This document shows positions 35,829 to 45,177 of a stretch of DNA of 50,807 nucleotides, piece by piece. The notes beneath the pieces were generated by a model. That model was not told the DNA's origin. It saw only the letters and a list, made by a program, of their open reading frames with translations, and made no database searches. The stretch spans positions 1 to 50,807 of the forward strand of contig JANXWZ010000060.1 in NCBI GenBank assembly GCA_025350865.1. Reading direction: 5' to 3'. The translations under genes were made by a program, and so were the position numbers. The stretch is from Rhodanobacteraceae bacterium. Its GTDB lineage: Bacteria > Acidobacteriota > Terriglobia > Terriglobales > Acidobacteriaceae. Position 1 is the stretch's first letter. The number at the start of each line of letters is the position of its first letter.

Positions 35829-37811
35829 TCAGAAATTCAACTTGTCGACATTGGCTTTGTCGATAATCAAGGGTGTTCCGAGGATGATTTCTGTGCCCCG
35901 AACCACCAGCCGGCCAAGGCGTCCAGCGTCAACTTCAGTTGCCCCGGAGGCGATCTTCTTCTGCGCGGCAAGCCATCCACCGTACACCGTCAGGTAGCCA
36001 AGATTTCGGGTATCCCACAGGACAATCGTCTGGATCGAGCCGCTGTGAATCTGGGCCCGGCAGATGCTGGGCAGGGACAAGCCGATCACATCGACATCCT
36101 TGCGGCCGGACTGCTCGACCGCCGCAGCAGCACCGGGGACCGCAGGCGCTGAGATGGCGATGACGATTTTCACCTGCGGGTAGACCTTGAGGATCGTCTG
36201 CGTCTGCGCGAAGGCCTTGTCGCGGTCGTCGTCGCTGGGCTGGACGGTGGCGAGGTGAAGCCGGGGATACCGCTCGGCTACCCGCTTCTTGATGTCGGCG
36301 ATCCATTCGTTCTGGTTTTCCGCGCTCAGGGCGCCGGTCACAATGGCGAATTGCGCGTCGCCGGGGATGAGTCGCGCTGCCTCATCGGTCAGCGTGTTGG
36401 CGATAGCTTCGGGAGTGGCCTGGTTCAGGAAGAAATCCCGCGCGTTGGGCTCGGCGTCAGCATCCCACGTCAGCACGGCGATGCCATGTGCACGGGCCTT
36501 GCGCAGCACGGTTGAGATGCTTCCCTTGTTCTCTACTGCGACAACGATTGCGTCCACGCCGCGCGTGATCCAGCTCTCCACCAGTTCGTTCTGCTGGGAA
36601 GCATCGAGGCTCGTCGGGCCGTCCCAAATCAACTCTGCACCGAGCTCTTTCGCCGCTTCCTCGGCACCTGCGCGGGCGCTGATGAAGTAGGGATCGCCCT
36701 TCGCCTTGGGCATCACGGCAATGACCATGCGATGCTGGCCACCGGCTGCGCTTCCCTGGGTTGCTTTCTGTCGGACCACGAAGACCAGGGCGATCAGGGT
36801 GACCGCCGCTACCGCGCCAATGGCCCACTTCCAGCGAGGCGCGGGAGCGGCGCCCACTCGTTTGGAGCGAAGCCGATCCGCGCTGACCACGCCCAGCAGC
36901 AGCAGGCCGGTCAGGACGCCGGTCAGTTCGGAGGGCATCGCCAGCAGGTGCATGCCGTTCTGCAGGATCGAAAGGAAAAACAACCCCAGAAGCGTCCCTA
37001 ATAGATTGCCTCTGCCGCCAAAGACGGACGTGCCGCCGAGCACGACTGCGGCGATCGCCTCGAGCTCGTAGCCGGTGCCGAGGTCGGCCTTCGCCAGCCC
37101 CAGGTGCGAGACGTAGATGATCGCGGCAAGCCCGGAGACGGTGCCGGAGAGGAGATAGATCCAGGCGAGCCGTTTGGCTACGGGGATCCCCGCGTATTGA
37201 GCACCCTCGGAGTTGAAGCCGATCGCATACAGCGCGCGGCCATGGATGGAGCGATGCAGATAGATGGCGTAAGCCGCGACCACCAACGCAAAGATAGGGA
37301 GTTGTAGTGGGACCACACCCCACAGGTAGCCCTGGCCGAGTTGCAGGAATCCGGCTGGGAAGCCGGTGTAGCTGGCCATTCCGTGGGTCAGGCCTTCGGC
37401 GATGCCGCGGTAGAGCGAGTATGTTCCGAGCGTGACGACCAGCGCGGGTAGCCGCAGCCGCGCGATCAGCAAGGCATTCAGCGCGCCGCATGCCAGGCCT
37501 GTCAGCAGCGCCGCGAGGATCGCCACGCCAATTGGCAGCCGCCCGTGATCCCACGTCACCCCAAAGACGACAGCCGCAAGCCCCACGGTCGAGCCGACGG
37601 AGAGGTCGATCCCGCCGGTCAGGATGATGGGGGTCAAGGCTACGGCTAGCAAGCCGAGCTCGACACTGAAGCGGAGGATCTCGAAGCCATTGCCCCAGGT
37701 GAGGAAGGCGGGAGCAGTCACCGCGAAGAAGGCGACCTGCGCGATCAACGCCAGAAGGAGGATGCCTTCGCTATTCGCGAAGAGACGAGACTCGCCAAGC
37801 CTAAACCGCAA
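35829..37811 (-). CDS. Sugar ABC permease fused to its periplasmic binding protein
   Basis: A 660-residue fusion. Residues 1-315 are an RbsC-type permease with the GGIDLSVGS segment (66-74) and the ATPase-coupling loop ELEAIAAVVLGGTSVFGG (249-266). Residues 327-347 form an extra transmembrane helix that brings the chain to the periplasm. Residues 362-660 are a binding protein of the LsrB/RhaS type: KGDPYF, the DGPTSLDASQQ segment, LTWDADAEPN and the NQATPE turn match that family. The start is TTG, with GAGG six bases upstream, and overlaps the upstream permease gene by 11 bases. The gene set has no separate binding protein, so this domain presumably serves the whole importer. Substrate unknown, rhamnose-, AI-2- or other sugar-like. 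Confidence 0.88.
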   Translation of the reverse strand: MRFRLGESRLFANSEGILLLALIAQVAFFAVTAPAFLTWGNGFEILRFSVELGLLAVALTPIILTGGIDLSVGSTVGLAAVVFGVTWDHGRLPIGVAILAALLTGLACGALNALLIARLRLPALVVTLGTYSLYRGIAEGLTHGMASYTGFPAGFLQLGQGYLWGVVPLQLPIFALVVAAYAIYLHRSIHGRALYAIGFNSEGAQYAGIPVAKRLAWIYLLSGTVSGLAAIIYVSHLGLAKADLGTGYELEAIAAVVLGGTSVFGGRGNLLGTLLGLFFLSILQNGMHLLAMPSELTGVLTGLLLLGVVSADRLRSKRVGAAPAPRWKWAIGAVAAVTLIALVFVVRQKATQGSAAGGQHRMVIAVMPKAKGDPYFISARAGAEEAAKELGAELIWDGPTSLDASQQNELVESWITRGVDAIVVAVENKGSISTVLRKARAHGIAVLTWDADAEPNARDFFLNQATPEAIANTLTDEAARLIPGDAQFAIVTGALSAENQNEWIADIKKRVAERYPRLHLATVQPSDDDRDKAFAQTQTILKVYPQVKIVIAISAPAVPGAAAAVEQSGRKDVDVIGLSLPSICRAQIHSGSIQTIVLWDTRNLGYLTVYGGWLAAQKKIASGATEVDAGRLGRLVVRGTEIILGTPLIIDKANVDKLNF

Positions 37812-38760
37812 GCAGAGCCTCTTTCCGGTGTCTCGCCCGATAGCTCGCCAGCACGTTGAGGCTGAGTGCGCCGAGAATGATCGCGCCTTCGAAAGCCTTT
37901 TCCCAGTAGGCGCTTACGCCGAGAAACGTGAGAGCAGTTCCAATTGATCCCAGCAGGATGACGCCAAGGACTGTCCCCGCGATGCTGCCCGAGCCACCCG
38001 TAATCGCAGTTCCGCCCACCACGACTGCCGCAATCACCTTCATCTCCAACCCCAGTCCGGAGTTGCTCGGCACCTGGTTGAAGCGAGTCGCGTTCAGCAT
38101 CGCAGCCAGCCCGGTGAGGATGCCGGTGAGCGTGAACACAGCAAGCGTCACACGTGAGGTATCGATGCCAACCCGATGCGCGGCCGCAGCGTTTGAGCCC
38201 GTGGCATATACAGCGCGGCCAACCCTGAGGTTGTGCAGGCCAAGGGCGGACGCCGCAATCAAGACGACAAGCAGCAACAGCGTGGCGAGCGTGAAGCTGC
38301 GCTGCGAGGTTCCGAGCCACTGAAAATGATCGGGTAGGTTGCCGATCCACGCACCCTGCGTCAGCCAGCGCAAGGCGTCGCGCAGAGCCACCATCGTCGC
38401 GAGTGTGACCACGATCGACGGCACACGCACATAGGCTACAAGTACACCGTTGAGCGCGCCGCACAACGCTCCGACGCAGCAGGCGACGAGTGCGGAGGTG
38501 AGCAGCGAAAATCCCGCCCTCGCAGCAACTGCGGCAACTACGCTGGAGACGGCAAAGATCGACCCGACGGAGATGTCGATCTGGCCGGTCAAGATTGTCA
38601 GCGTCATTCCGAGTGCGACGATCATGACCGGCATGTTCTCGAGGAACAGGTCGGCCATGTTTTCGGCGCTGAAGTAGCCGTGCGCGAAGACTGCCAGCGC
38701 CAGCATTAGCAGCAGAATCGTCACGGCCAAGGTGAGCTCACGGCTGAACCGATGCATCAT
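37801..38760 (-). CDS. Sugar ABC transporter permease (RbsC-like)
   Basis: A 319-residue membrane protein with about nine to ten helices and the family marks GQIDISVGS (about 60-68) and the ATPase-coupling loop KVIAAVVVGGTAITGGSGS (about 236-254). The ATG overlaps the ATPase stop codon (ATGA). It lacks any binding-protein domain and pairs with the fused permease to form a heterodimeric channel. Confidence 0.92.
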   Translation of the reverse strand: MMHRFSRELTLAVTILLLMLALAVFAHGYFSAENMADLFLENMPVMIVALGMTLTILTGQIDISVGSIFAVSSVVAAVAARAGFSLLTSALVACCVGALCGALNGVLVAYVRVPSIVVTLATMVALRDALRWLTQGAWIGNLPDHFQWLGTSQRSFTLATLLLLVVLIAASALGLHNLRVGRAVYATGSNAAAAHRVGIDTSRVTLAVFTLTGILTGLAAMLNATRFNQVPSNSGLGLEMKVIAAVVVGGTAITGGSGSIAGTVLGVILLGSIGTALTFLGVSAYWEKAFEGAIILGALSLNVLASYRARHRKEALLAV

Positions 38761-40244
38761 GCCGCACCTGTCGAATGTCCGAAGGCGAGCGACATGATCG
38801 ACTCCTGCGTTGCTTCGTCGCGGTTTAAGATTCCGGCAAGTGTCCCGCCGCGCATGACGCCGATGCGATCGCTCATGCCGAGCAGTTCGGGAAGTTCGGA
38901 GGAGATCAGCAGGATCGCCATTCCCTGCTCCGCCAACTGGACGATCAGCTCGTGAATTTCGGCCTTCGAACCCACATCCACCCCCTGCGTCGGCTCATCC
39001 AGGATCATGACGCGGGGCGTCGTGACGAGCCACCGCGCCAGCGCGACTTTTTGTTGATTGCCTCCGGAAAGCGTACCCACCGGCACGTTGACCGACGGCG
39101 CCTTGATGCGGAGATCGCTCACGTACCTGGCAGCGAGGCTTTCCTCGGCGGTTGTATCGATCAGGCCGTGCCGCGACACGGTTGCAAGCGACGCCAAGCT
39201 GACGTTCTCGGCGATCGTCATCTCCAAAACAACCCCGTGAAGACGTCGATCTTCCGGCAGATAACCGAGCCCCTCACGGATGGCTTGAGCGGGCGAGTCG
39301 ATTCTTACCGGCCTGCCGTTTACCTCAATGGTCGACCCCGACGGCGTCAATCCGAACAGCGTCCGAGCCAGTTCCGTCCGTCCCGAGCCGACGAGTCCGG
39401 CCAGTCCGAAAATCTCCCCGCGCCGTACGCTGAACGCGCCCGGAACCTCCAGTGCGACATCGCCAATCGGAACCGTCCGCTTCGGAAAAACAGACCCGAT
39501 TGATCGTCCGACCATGAGCTGGATCAACTCTGGTCGGTCGACATCGGACGCGCTTCGGCAGGCGATGCGTTCCCCGTCGCGCAGCACGGTGATCCGGTCG
39601 GCACTGGCCAAAATCTCCTCCAGCCGATGCGAGATGTAGACGATGGCGACGCCGTCTTCGCGCAGTCGGCGCACCAGTCCGAACAGATGTTCTGCCTCGC
39701 GCTCGGTCAACACGGCGGTCGGCTCATCCATCAGCAGAATGCGCGCGTCGGTGCCAAGCGCCTTGGCGATCTCGACAATCTGCTGCTCCGCCATGCTGAG
39801 CGTTCGGGCCAGCCTCCAGGGGTCGAGCTTTGACCCGATGCGCTCTAACAGAGCCTTCGCGCGTTGGTTGCGGGCCTTCCAGTAGACGCGCCGCAACCCG
39901 CCGCCAGTCTCCAGGGCTAACGCGATATTTTCGGACACGGTGAGGTCGGGAAACAAAGACGGCTGCTGATAGATCGCCGCGATGCCAAGCTGCCGCGAGA
40001 CGATTGGGCTGTTCTCGGCGATTGAGTTGCCGAAGACCTCGACGGTCCCGGAATCAGGCAGCAGGTCGCCGGTGATCACCTTTGCCAGCGTTGATTTGCC
40101 GGCGCCATTCTCGCCAATCAGGGCATGGACCTCACCGGCGCGCAACTCGAATGAGACGCCGCGCAGCGCACGCACGCCAGCGAAGCTCTTCTGGATATCG
40201 GCCAGCGAAAGAACGATCTTCGAGTCTTCGATCTGCGTCCCCAC
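38757..40244 (-). CDS. Sugar ABC transporter ATPase with two nucleotide-binding domains (RbsA/MglA-like)
   Basis: About 495 residues from the GTG at 40244, which has GAGGGG just upstream. A TTG-initiated frame to 40307 would overlap the DUF1080 gene and is less likely. Domain 1 has Walker A GENGAGKST, signature-like LSMAEQQ and Walker B ILLMDEPTAVL. Domain 2 has the degenerate Walker A GLVGSGRTEL normal for this family, signature LSGGNQQK and Walker B VMILDEPTQGVD. It drives import through the two permeases encoded downstream. A 38-base gap separates it from the DUF1080 gene. Confidence 0.94.
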   Translation of the reverse strand: MGTQIEDSKIVLSLADIQKSFAGVRALRGVSFELRAGEVHALIGENGAGKSTLAKVITGDLLPDSGTVEVFGNSIAENSPIVSRQLGIAAIYQQPSLFPDLTVSENIALALETGGGLRRVYWKARNQRAKALLERIGSKLDPWRLARTLSMAEQQIVEIAKALGTDARILLMDEPTAVLTEREAEHLFGLVRRLREDGVAIVYISHRLEEILASADRITVLRDGERIACRSASDVDRPELIQLMVGRSIGSVFPKRTVPIGDVALEVPGAFSVRRGEIFGLAGLVGSGRTELARTLFGLTPSGSTIEVNGRPVRIDSPAQAIREGLGYLPEDRRLHGVVLEMTIAENVSLASLATVSRHGLIDTTAEESLAARYVSDLRIKAPSVNVPVGTLSGGNQQKVALARWLVTTPRVMILDEPTQGVDVGSKAEIHELIVQLAEQGMAILLISSELPELLGMSDRIGVMRGGTLAGILNRDEATQESIMSLAFGHSTGAA

Positions 40245-40282
40245 ACGTCCCCTCGCGAACTCAATTTCAGCAGATCGAGAGG

Positions 40283-41161
40283 CTAGTTGTCGAACATGCG
40301 CAGCCAAATGTCACGCACGGAGATCTTGCAGGGCTGGCTTTCGATCTCGAACCCGATCAGACCCTTGATGTTATTCGCCGAGTCTTTATTGTCGTCGATG
40401 AAGATGGCCATCAGCTGGCCGTTCATAATGTGCATCATAACGCCGCCGCGCGCAATGATTTCATAGTCGTTCCACTCGTTCGTCTTGACGTAACCGCCGA
40501 GCGCCTGCTTGTCCCCGATGTTCGCGACGAGGCGGTTGGGTTGGCCCGGCAGCGCCTGCGTCACCTGCCCGCGATAGGCGAGGATGCCTTGCATGGTGTT
40601 CTCGGAGTACCACTGCCCGGTGTAGGCCGCCGACTGCGCCCGCACCGGAAACCAGAAATCCGCCTGCGGCCCGGTCATCATGAACTTCAGGTCGTACGGG
40701 GGCAGACCGGCGGGCACCGGCCGCGTCCACGGAACACCGGTGACGCTGCGGTACTGAATTCCACCTCCACCGCCTTTTTCGATCTTCATCTGGAGTTTCA
40801 GGTCGAAGTCGCGGGTGCTGTCGGCCTTGTACACGATGTAGTTGTTGCCCTTCGGCTTGCCCTCGACCGTCTCGCCAACCATCAGGCCGTCTTCGACTCT
40901 CCAGATGGAGGGGTCGGCATCCCAGCCGGCGAAGCTCTTGCCGTCGAAGATCTGCTTATAGCCGGTGTGCTCGTCGATGTCATACGGCGCCGGATCGTGA
41001 AATTTCGGCATCCCAACCAACTTCTCACCGTTGGAGCCTGTAACCGGGGGCCGCGCAGCGGGAGAAACCAGCGCTGGGGGCACGGTCTGAGCAGACAGCG
41101 CAGCGGAGCAGGCCATAACGACCAGGACGCACAATCCTTTACGGCGAAGGGATGGAAACAT
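40283..41161 (-). CDS. Secreted DUF1080 (3-keto-disaccharide hydrolase family) protein, second copy
   Basis: A 292-residue protein with a signal peptide (1-25, ending ALSAQ) and one DUF1080 beta-sandwich: YKQIFDGKSFAGWDADPSIW (68-87), the DLKLQMKIEKGGGGGIQYRS pair, a central GPQADFWFPV segment, and the ending LIGFEIES to IWLRMF. It is related to the product of 31297-32169 with the same architecture. GAGAGG lies 9 bases before the ATG. It heads the transport operon, and operator O4 lies 18 bases upstream of its start. It may cleave an oxidised glycoside in the periplasm before import. Confidence 0.87.
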   Translation of the reverse strand: MFPSLRRKGLCVLVVMACSAALSAQTVPPALVSPAARPPVTGSNGEKLVGMPKFHDPAPYDIDEHTGYKQIFDGKSFAGWDADPSIWRVEDGLMVGETVEGKPKGNNYIVYKADSTRDFDLKLQMKIEKGGGGGIQYRSVTGVPWTRPVPAGLPPYDLKFMMTGPQADFWFPVRAQSAAYTGQWYSENTMQGILAYRGQVTQALPGQPNRLVANIGDKQALGGYVKTNEWNDYEIIARGGVMMHIMNGQLMAIFIDDNKDSANNIKGLIGFEIESQPCKISVRDIWLRMFDN

Positions 41162-41178
41162 GTTTTCAGGCCTCTCGA

Positions 41179-41192
41179 TTGAGACGATTCAA
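41179..41192 (-). promoter_or_regulatory. LacI-type operator O4
   Basis: On the plus strand TTGAGACGATTCAA, a CG-centred imperfect palindrome sharing 13 of 14 bases with O1. A TACACT -10-like hexamer (41203-41208, minus strand) lies 10 bases upstream, but no matching -35 is seen. Confidence 0.72.
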
Positions 41193-41386
41193 TAACGTTA
41201 GGAGTGTAGCGGTAGAACAAAGCCTTTGGCTACAGTTTTCTTGCCAGGAAATCGCTACTCCGATCCCTTTGCCTGCAGCGAATCGTTCGGATGTTCGCAG
41301 AATTCGGGTAAATCCCCATGCCGCGAAGATCACTTTTTGCGTCTTAAATACCTGCAACTGATTTAGAAGCTTTTGAGGGTCAACGG

Positions 41387-41889
41387 ATGTCAATCAACGT
41401 AAACGGACAATCCATCGACGTGCCGGGCGACACGCGTGCTCCCTGCTCGACCTCCTGCGGGATAACGCGGGTCTGACTGGCACAAAGAAGGGCTGCGATC
41501 AGGGCGCGTGCGGGGCCTGCACGGTGCTGGTGGATGGAGAACGGATTCTCGCCTGCCTCGCGCTGGCGGTCCAGTATAAAGGCCGCTCGGTGACCACGAT
41601 TGAAGGGCTGTCCACCGACGGCGCGCTGCATCCGCTCCAGCAGGCATTCATTGAGCATGACGGATTTCAATGCGGCTATTGCACTCCCGGGCAAATTTGC
41701 TCTGCCGTAGGGATGTTGAGTGAAGTGAAACGCGGCCTGCCAAGCCATGTAAGCAGTGACTTGGCAGACGGCTCAATTACGCTAACGCGTGAGGAACTGT
41801 GCGAGCGGATGAGCGGCAATCTTTGCCGTTGCGGAGCCTACAACGGCATCGTCGACGCCATCACGGAATTTGTGGAGACCGCTCAATGA
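41387..41889 (+). CDS. Molybdenum hydroxylase 2Fe-2S subunit (PaoA-like), frameshifted near the start
   Basis: The ATG at 41387 has GAGGG 7 bases upstream and opens MSINVNGQSIDVPGDTRAP, but this frame stops within about 30 codons. The rest of the protein continues in the minus-one frame after CCC at 41441-41443 and would read LLDLLRDNAGLTGTKKG, exactly as family members do. Downstream the cysteines are intact: CDQGACGAC, ILAC, then CGYC and the CRC of the second cluster. One missing C in a CCCC run would explain it. It carries electrons from the molybdenum site to FAD. No signal peptide is seen, unlike E. coli PaoA. It is coupled to the FAD subunit by an ATGA overlap. Confidence 0.75.
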
Positions 41890-42872
41890 ACAACTTCACT
41901 TATGCCCGGGCGGTGGACACCGCGGACGCAGTTCGACAGGGCGCGGCAGTCGATGCGAAGTACCTTGGCGGCGGGACCAATCTCGTCGACCTGATGCGGG
42001 AGACGCTGGAGCGCCCTTCCGCTCTGGTCGATGTAACTGGTCTTTCGAGCGCCATCACGGAGCAGGTAGACGGTAGCCTGCTCATCGGGGCCGCCGCCAA
42101 AAACACGGCGGCCGCTGAACATATTGCTGTGCGGACCCGTTATCCAGTGCTGGCTCGAGCCATTCTGGCGGGTGCCTCCGGGCAGATCCGGAACATGGCC
42201 ACGGTGGGTGGCAACCTGCTGCAACGAACACGCTGCCCGTACTTTTACGATCAGGACGGATCGCGATGCAACAAACGTAGTCCGGGGCAGGGCTGCGACG
42301 CCATCGAGGGGTTCAACCGCATCCATGCGATTCTGGGAGCGCCATCTGCGTGCGTTGCCACTCATCCATCGGATATGTGTGTCGCCCTTGCGGCGCTGGG
42401 CGCGATGGTCCACATCGCAGGGCCGGATGGGCAGCGAACCATTGACTTCGCCGACCTGCATGTGCTCCCGGGCGAGCATCCTGAGCTGGAAACAACTCTG
42501 AGGCCGGGCGAACTAATCACTGCCGTCGAGCTACCTGCTGTGCCCTTTGCGCGACAGTCGGCCTACCGCAAGGTTCGGGATCGGGCTAGTTACGCTTTTG
42601 CGCTGATCTCGGTTGCGGCCGCGATCGACATCGATAACGGAGTCGTGAGGGACATGAGGCTCGCGCTGGGCGGGGTCGCTCACAAGCCGTGGCGCGCCTT
42701 GAAGCTCGAGGCCGCACTGAAGGGCCAACCTGCAACGCCAGAAAACTTCCTTGCGGCAGCGGAGCTTGAGCTTGCGGATGCGAAGCCGCTGACCCATAAC
42801 GCATTCAAAATTGAACTCGCCAGGCGCACGATCGTGGCCGTGCTGGCGGAGCTGACGGGAGAGATCGCATGA
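41886..42872 (+). CDS. Molybdenum hydroxylase FAD subunit (PaoB-like)
   Basis: A 328-residue subunit from the ATG at 41886, which overlaps the stop of the 2Fe-2S subunit; the longer frame to 41799 is not real. The FAD site is YLGGGTNL (26-33) and the TVGGNLLQRTRC segment (106-117). Cysteines 117, 128, 137 and 156 match the extra 4Fe-4S insertion known from E. coli PaoB (YagS), which sets this group apart from ordinary xanthine dehydrogenases. It passes electrons on from the iron-sulfur subunit. The next gene overlaps by ATGA. Confidence 0.92.
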   Translation: MNNFTYARAVDTADAVRQGAAVDAKYLGGGTNLVDLMRETLERPSALVDVTGLSSAITEQVDGSLLIGAAAKNTAAAEHIAVRTRYPVLARAILAGASGQIRNMATVGGNLLQRTRCPYFYDQDGSRCNKRSPGQGCDAIEGFNRIHAILGAPSACVATHPSDMCVALAALGAMVHIAGPDGQRTIDFADLHVLPGEHPELETTLRPGELITAVELPAVPFARQSAYRKVRDRASYAFALISVAAAIDIDNGVVRDMRLALGGVAHKPWRALKLEAALKGQPATPENFLAAAELELADAKPLTHNAFKIELARRTIVAVLAELTGEIA

Positions 42873-45175
42873 GCATCAAGGACGCCGCGCAGGCGGTGAT
42901 GAAGAAGGCCGTTCAAGCTGCGCCGGATGCATGGATGCCCGGCAGTGAGCTTGACCCGCTTATCCGCCAGAAGCATGGGCTGATTGGAACTCCAGTGTCG
43001 CGGCTGGACGGACCGCAAAAGGTCAGCGGTGCAGCACAGTTTGCGGCCGAGTTCCCCATGGACAATATGGCGTATGCGGCACTGAAATATAGCACCATCG
43101 CCAAGGGGCGAATCAAGGAGCTTGATACGGCAACGGCCGAAGCGGCGCCTGGCGTCGACTTGGTGATGACGTATCGCAATGCGCTGCGGATGAAACCGGC
43201 ACCGCCCTTTATGTCGAGTGCCAAGGCCGCTGGCGGTGATGATCTGCCGATCATGCAGGATGAGGAGATCCATTGGAATGGACAGCCCATTGCCCTGGTC
43301 CTGGCAGAAACGCAGGAACAGGCCGACTACGCGACCTCGCTGATACGCGTGACGTATGAGACCGAGCCAGCCGTGACCGTCTTCGAAGATGCGAAGGCCA
43401 ATGCCGAGGTCGGAATATTTCAGGGGCAGCCGCTGCACGTGGAGACCGGGGATGCCGAGGCGTCGTTGAAATCCGCTCCGCATAACATCGATGTGGTCTA
43501 TACGACTCCGCGCCACAGTCACAACCCTATCGAACTGCATGCGGTGACTGTGGGTTGGGAGGGCGACAATCTCAGGGTGCACGACGCCTCGCAAGGTGTT
43601 GCGCACACGGCCTGGTCACTGGCGCAGGTGTTCGATCTTGCGGAAGAGCAGATTCATGTCACGTCTCCGTATGTTGGCGGCGGTTTCGGAAGCAAGACGC
43701 TGTGGCAGCATCACATTCTTGCGGCAGCAGCCTCAAAGCTGGCCGGAAGGCCTGTCCGCCTGATGCTTTCCCGCGAGGGCGTTTATCGGATCGTGGGTGG
43801 GCGCACGCGCACGGAACAACGTGTCGCCATCGGAGCCCAGGCAGATGGCGGTTTCGACGCACTCATCCAGACCGGTACGGTGGCGATGGGCCGGCATAAC
43901 AACATGCCTGAACCGTTTATTCTTCCGGCAATGGCAGCTTACAACTCGGGCAGCTTCCTACTGCGCGTGGAAGCAGCCAGGATGGATATGTTGTCAAACA
44001 CTTTCATGCGTGCTCCGGGTGAAGCGGTTGGCACGTTCGCCCTGGAATGTGGCGTCGATGAACTGGCAGAAAATCTTGGGATGGACCCGATCGAGCTTCG
44101 ATCGCGCAACGAACCGGAAAAGGATCCGACGTCCGGCGCACCATTCTCCTCGCGCCATATCGTCGAGGCTTACAGGACAGGGGCGAAGCGGTTTGGCTGG
44201 GCTGAGCGCAGGGCAAAACCTGGTACCCACCGCGACGGTGAATGGCTGATCGGCATGGGATGCGCGACGGCGACCTATCCCTACTACCGGATGCCAGGCG
44301 GTGCAGCACGGATCACTTTGACCAAGGATGGACGCGCAACCGTCGAGATCGCCGCGCATGAGATGGGCATGGGCACCTCGACGACACACACCATGGTGAC
44401 CGCTGACCGTCTTGGTCTCGGCATGGAATGTGTAACCGTGAAGTACGGAGACTCGCACTTTCCCGGCGTCGTGCTTGCGGGCGGGTCTCAGCAAACGGCG
44501 TCCATCGGGGCGTCCGTCAGCGCGGCGCATCGAGAATTAGTCACCGAGTTGCTCAAAGTTGCAGGCAAGGATTCCCCGCTCCCTGGCCTTGATGCCGACG
44601 AGGTAATTGGGCTTGACGGGCACTTGTGTCAGTCTGACAAACCAGGGCGTCGGGAAAGTTATGTCTCCTTGATGGCGCGAAGCGGACGCGACGAAATAAC
44701 GGTTGAAGCAAATGCGCCCCCACCGCTTGAGGCGACGCATTGGTCGATGCACTCTCATGGGGCTATGTTCTGCGAGGTTCGCGTAAATGCGGTCACTGGA
44801 GAAACGCGGGTGAGTCGCTTTCTTGGGTCATTCGACTGCGGGAGGATTCTGAACCCGAAGACCGCAGCGAGCCAATTTCGCGGCGGCATCATCATGGGAC
44901 TTGGACTCGCGCTGATGGAAGAAACGCAATTCGATGAACGCAGCGGGCGCGTCATGAATCCCAGCCTCGCTGACTACCACGTGCCAGTGCATTTGGATGT
45001 TCCGAAGATTGACATCATCTGGACTGACATCCCGGACCCGCACGCGCCGATGGGGGCGCACGGCATCGGAGAAATTGGAATTACAGGGGTCGGAGCGGCG
45101 GTTGCGAACGCCGTTTACAACGCAACCGGGAAACGCGTGCGAGATCTGCCAATTACGCTCGACAAGACGATGTAG
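42869..45175 (+). CDS. Molybdenum hydroxylase catalytic subunit (PaoC-like aldehyde oxidoreductase)
   Basis: A 768-residue molybdopterin-binding subunit. Family segments include SRLDGPQKVSGAAQFAAEF near the start, the GGGFGSK molybdopterin loop (about 268-274), the LMRAPGE-like FMRAPGEA turn near 380, GSQQTASIG near 546 and the base Glu735 in GIGEIGITG. The enzyme would hydroxylate an aldehyde or heterocycle with water as oxygen source and pass electrons to the FeS and FAD subunits. It ends 2 bases before the convergent transglutaminase-like gene. No molybdopterin-cytosine insertion chaperone gene is in the window. Substrate unknown; aldehyde oxidation is the family norm. Confidence 0.92.
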   Translation: MSIKDAAQAVMKKAVQAAPDAWMPGSELDPLIRQKHGLIGTPVSRLDGPQKVSGAAQFAAEFPMDNMAYAALKYSTIAKGRIKELDTATAEAAPGVDLVMTYRNALRMKPAPPFMSSAKAAGGDDLPIMQDEEIHWNGQPIALVLAETQEQADYATSLIRVTYETEPAVTVFEDAKANAEVGIFQGQPLHVETGDAEASLKSAPHNIDVVYTTPRHSHNPIELHAVTVGWEGDNLRVHDASQGVAHTAWSLAQVFDLAEEQIHVTSPYVGGGFGSKTLWQHHILAAAASKLAGRPVRLMLSREGVYRIVGGRTRTEQRVAIGAQADGGFDALIQTGTVAMGRHNNMPEPFILPAMAAYNSGSFLLRVEAARMDMLSNTFMRAPGEAVGTFALECGVDELAENLGMDPIELRSRNEPEKDPTSGAPFSSRHIVEAYRTGAKRFGWAERRAKPGTHRDGEWLIGMGCATATYPYYRMPGGAARITLTKDGRATVEIAAHEMGMGTSTTHTMVTADRLGLGMECVTVKYGDSHFPGVVLAGGSQQTASIGASVSAAHRELVTELLKVAGKDSPLPGLDADEVIGLDGHLCQSDKPGRRESYVSLMARSGRDEITVEANAPPPLEATHWSMHSHGAMFCEVRVNAVTGETRVSRFLGSFDCGRILNPKTAASQFRGGIIMGLGLALMEETQFDERSGRVMNPSLADYHVPVHLDVPKIDIIWTDIPDPHAPMGAHGIGEIGITGVGAAVANAVYNATGKRVRDLPITLDKTM

Positions 45176-45177
45176 AC

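Noticed and set aside
40150..40158. AATGAGACG half-site
   Set aside because: It lies inside the ATPase coding sequence and the second half-site is absent.
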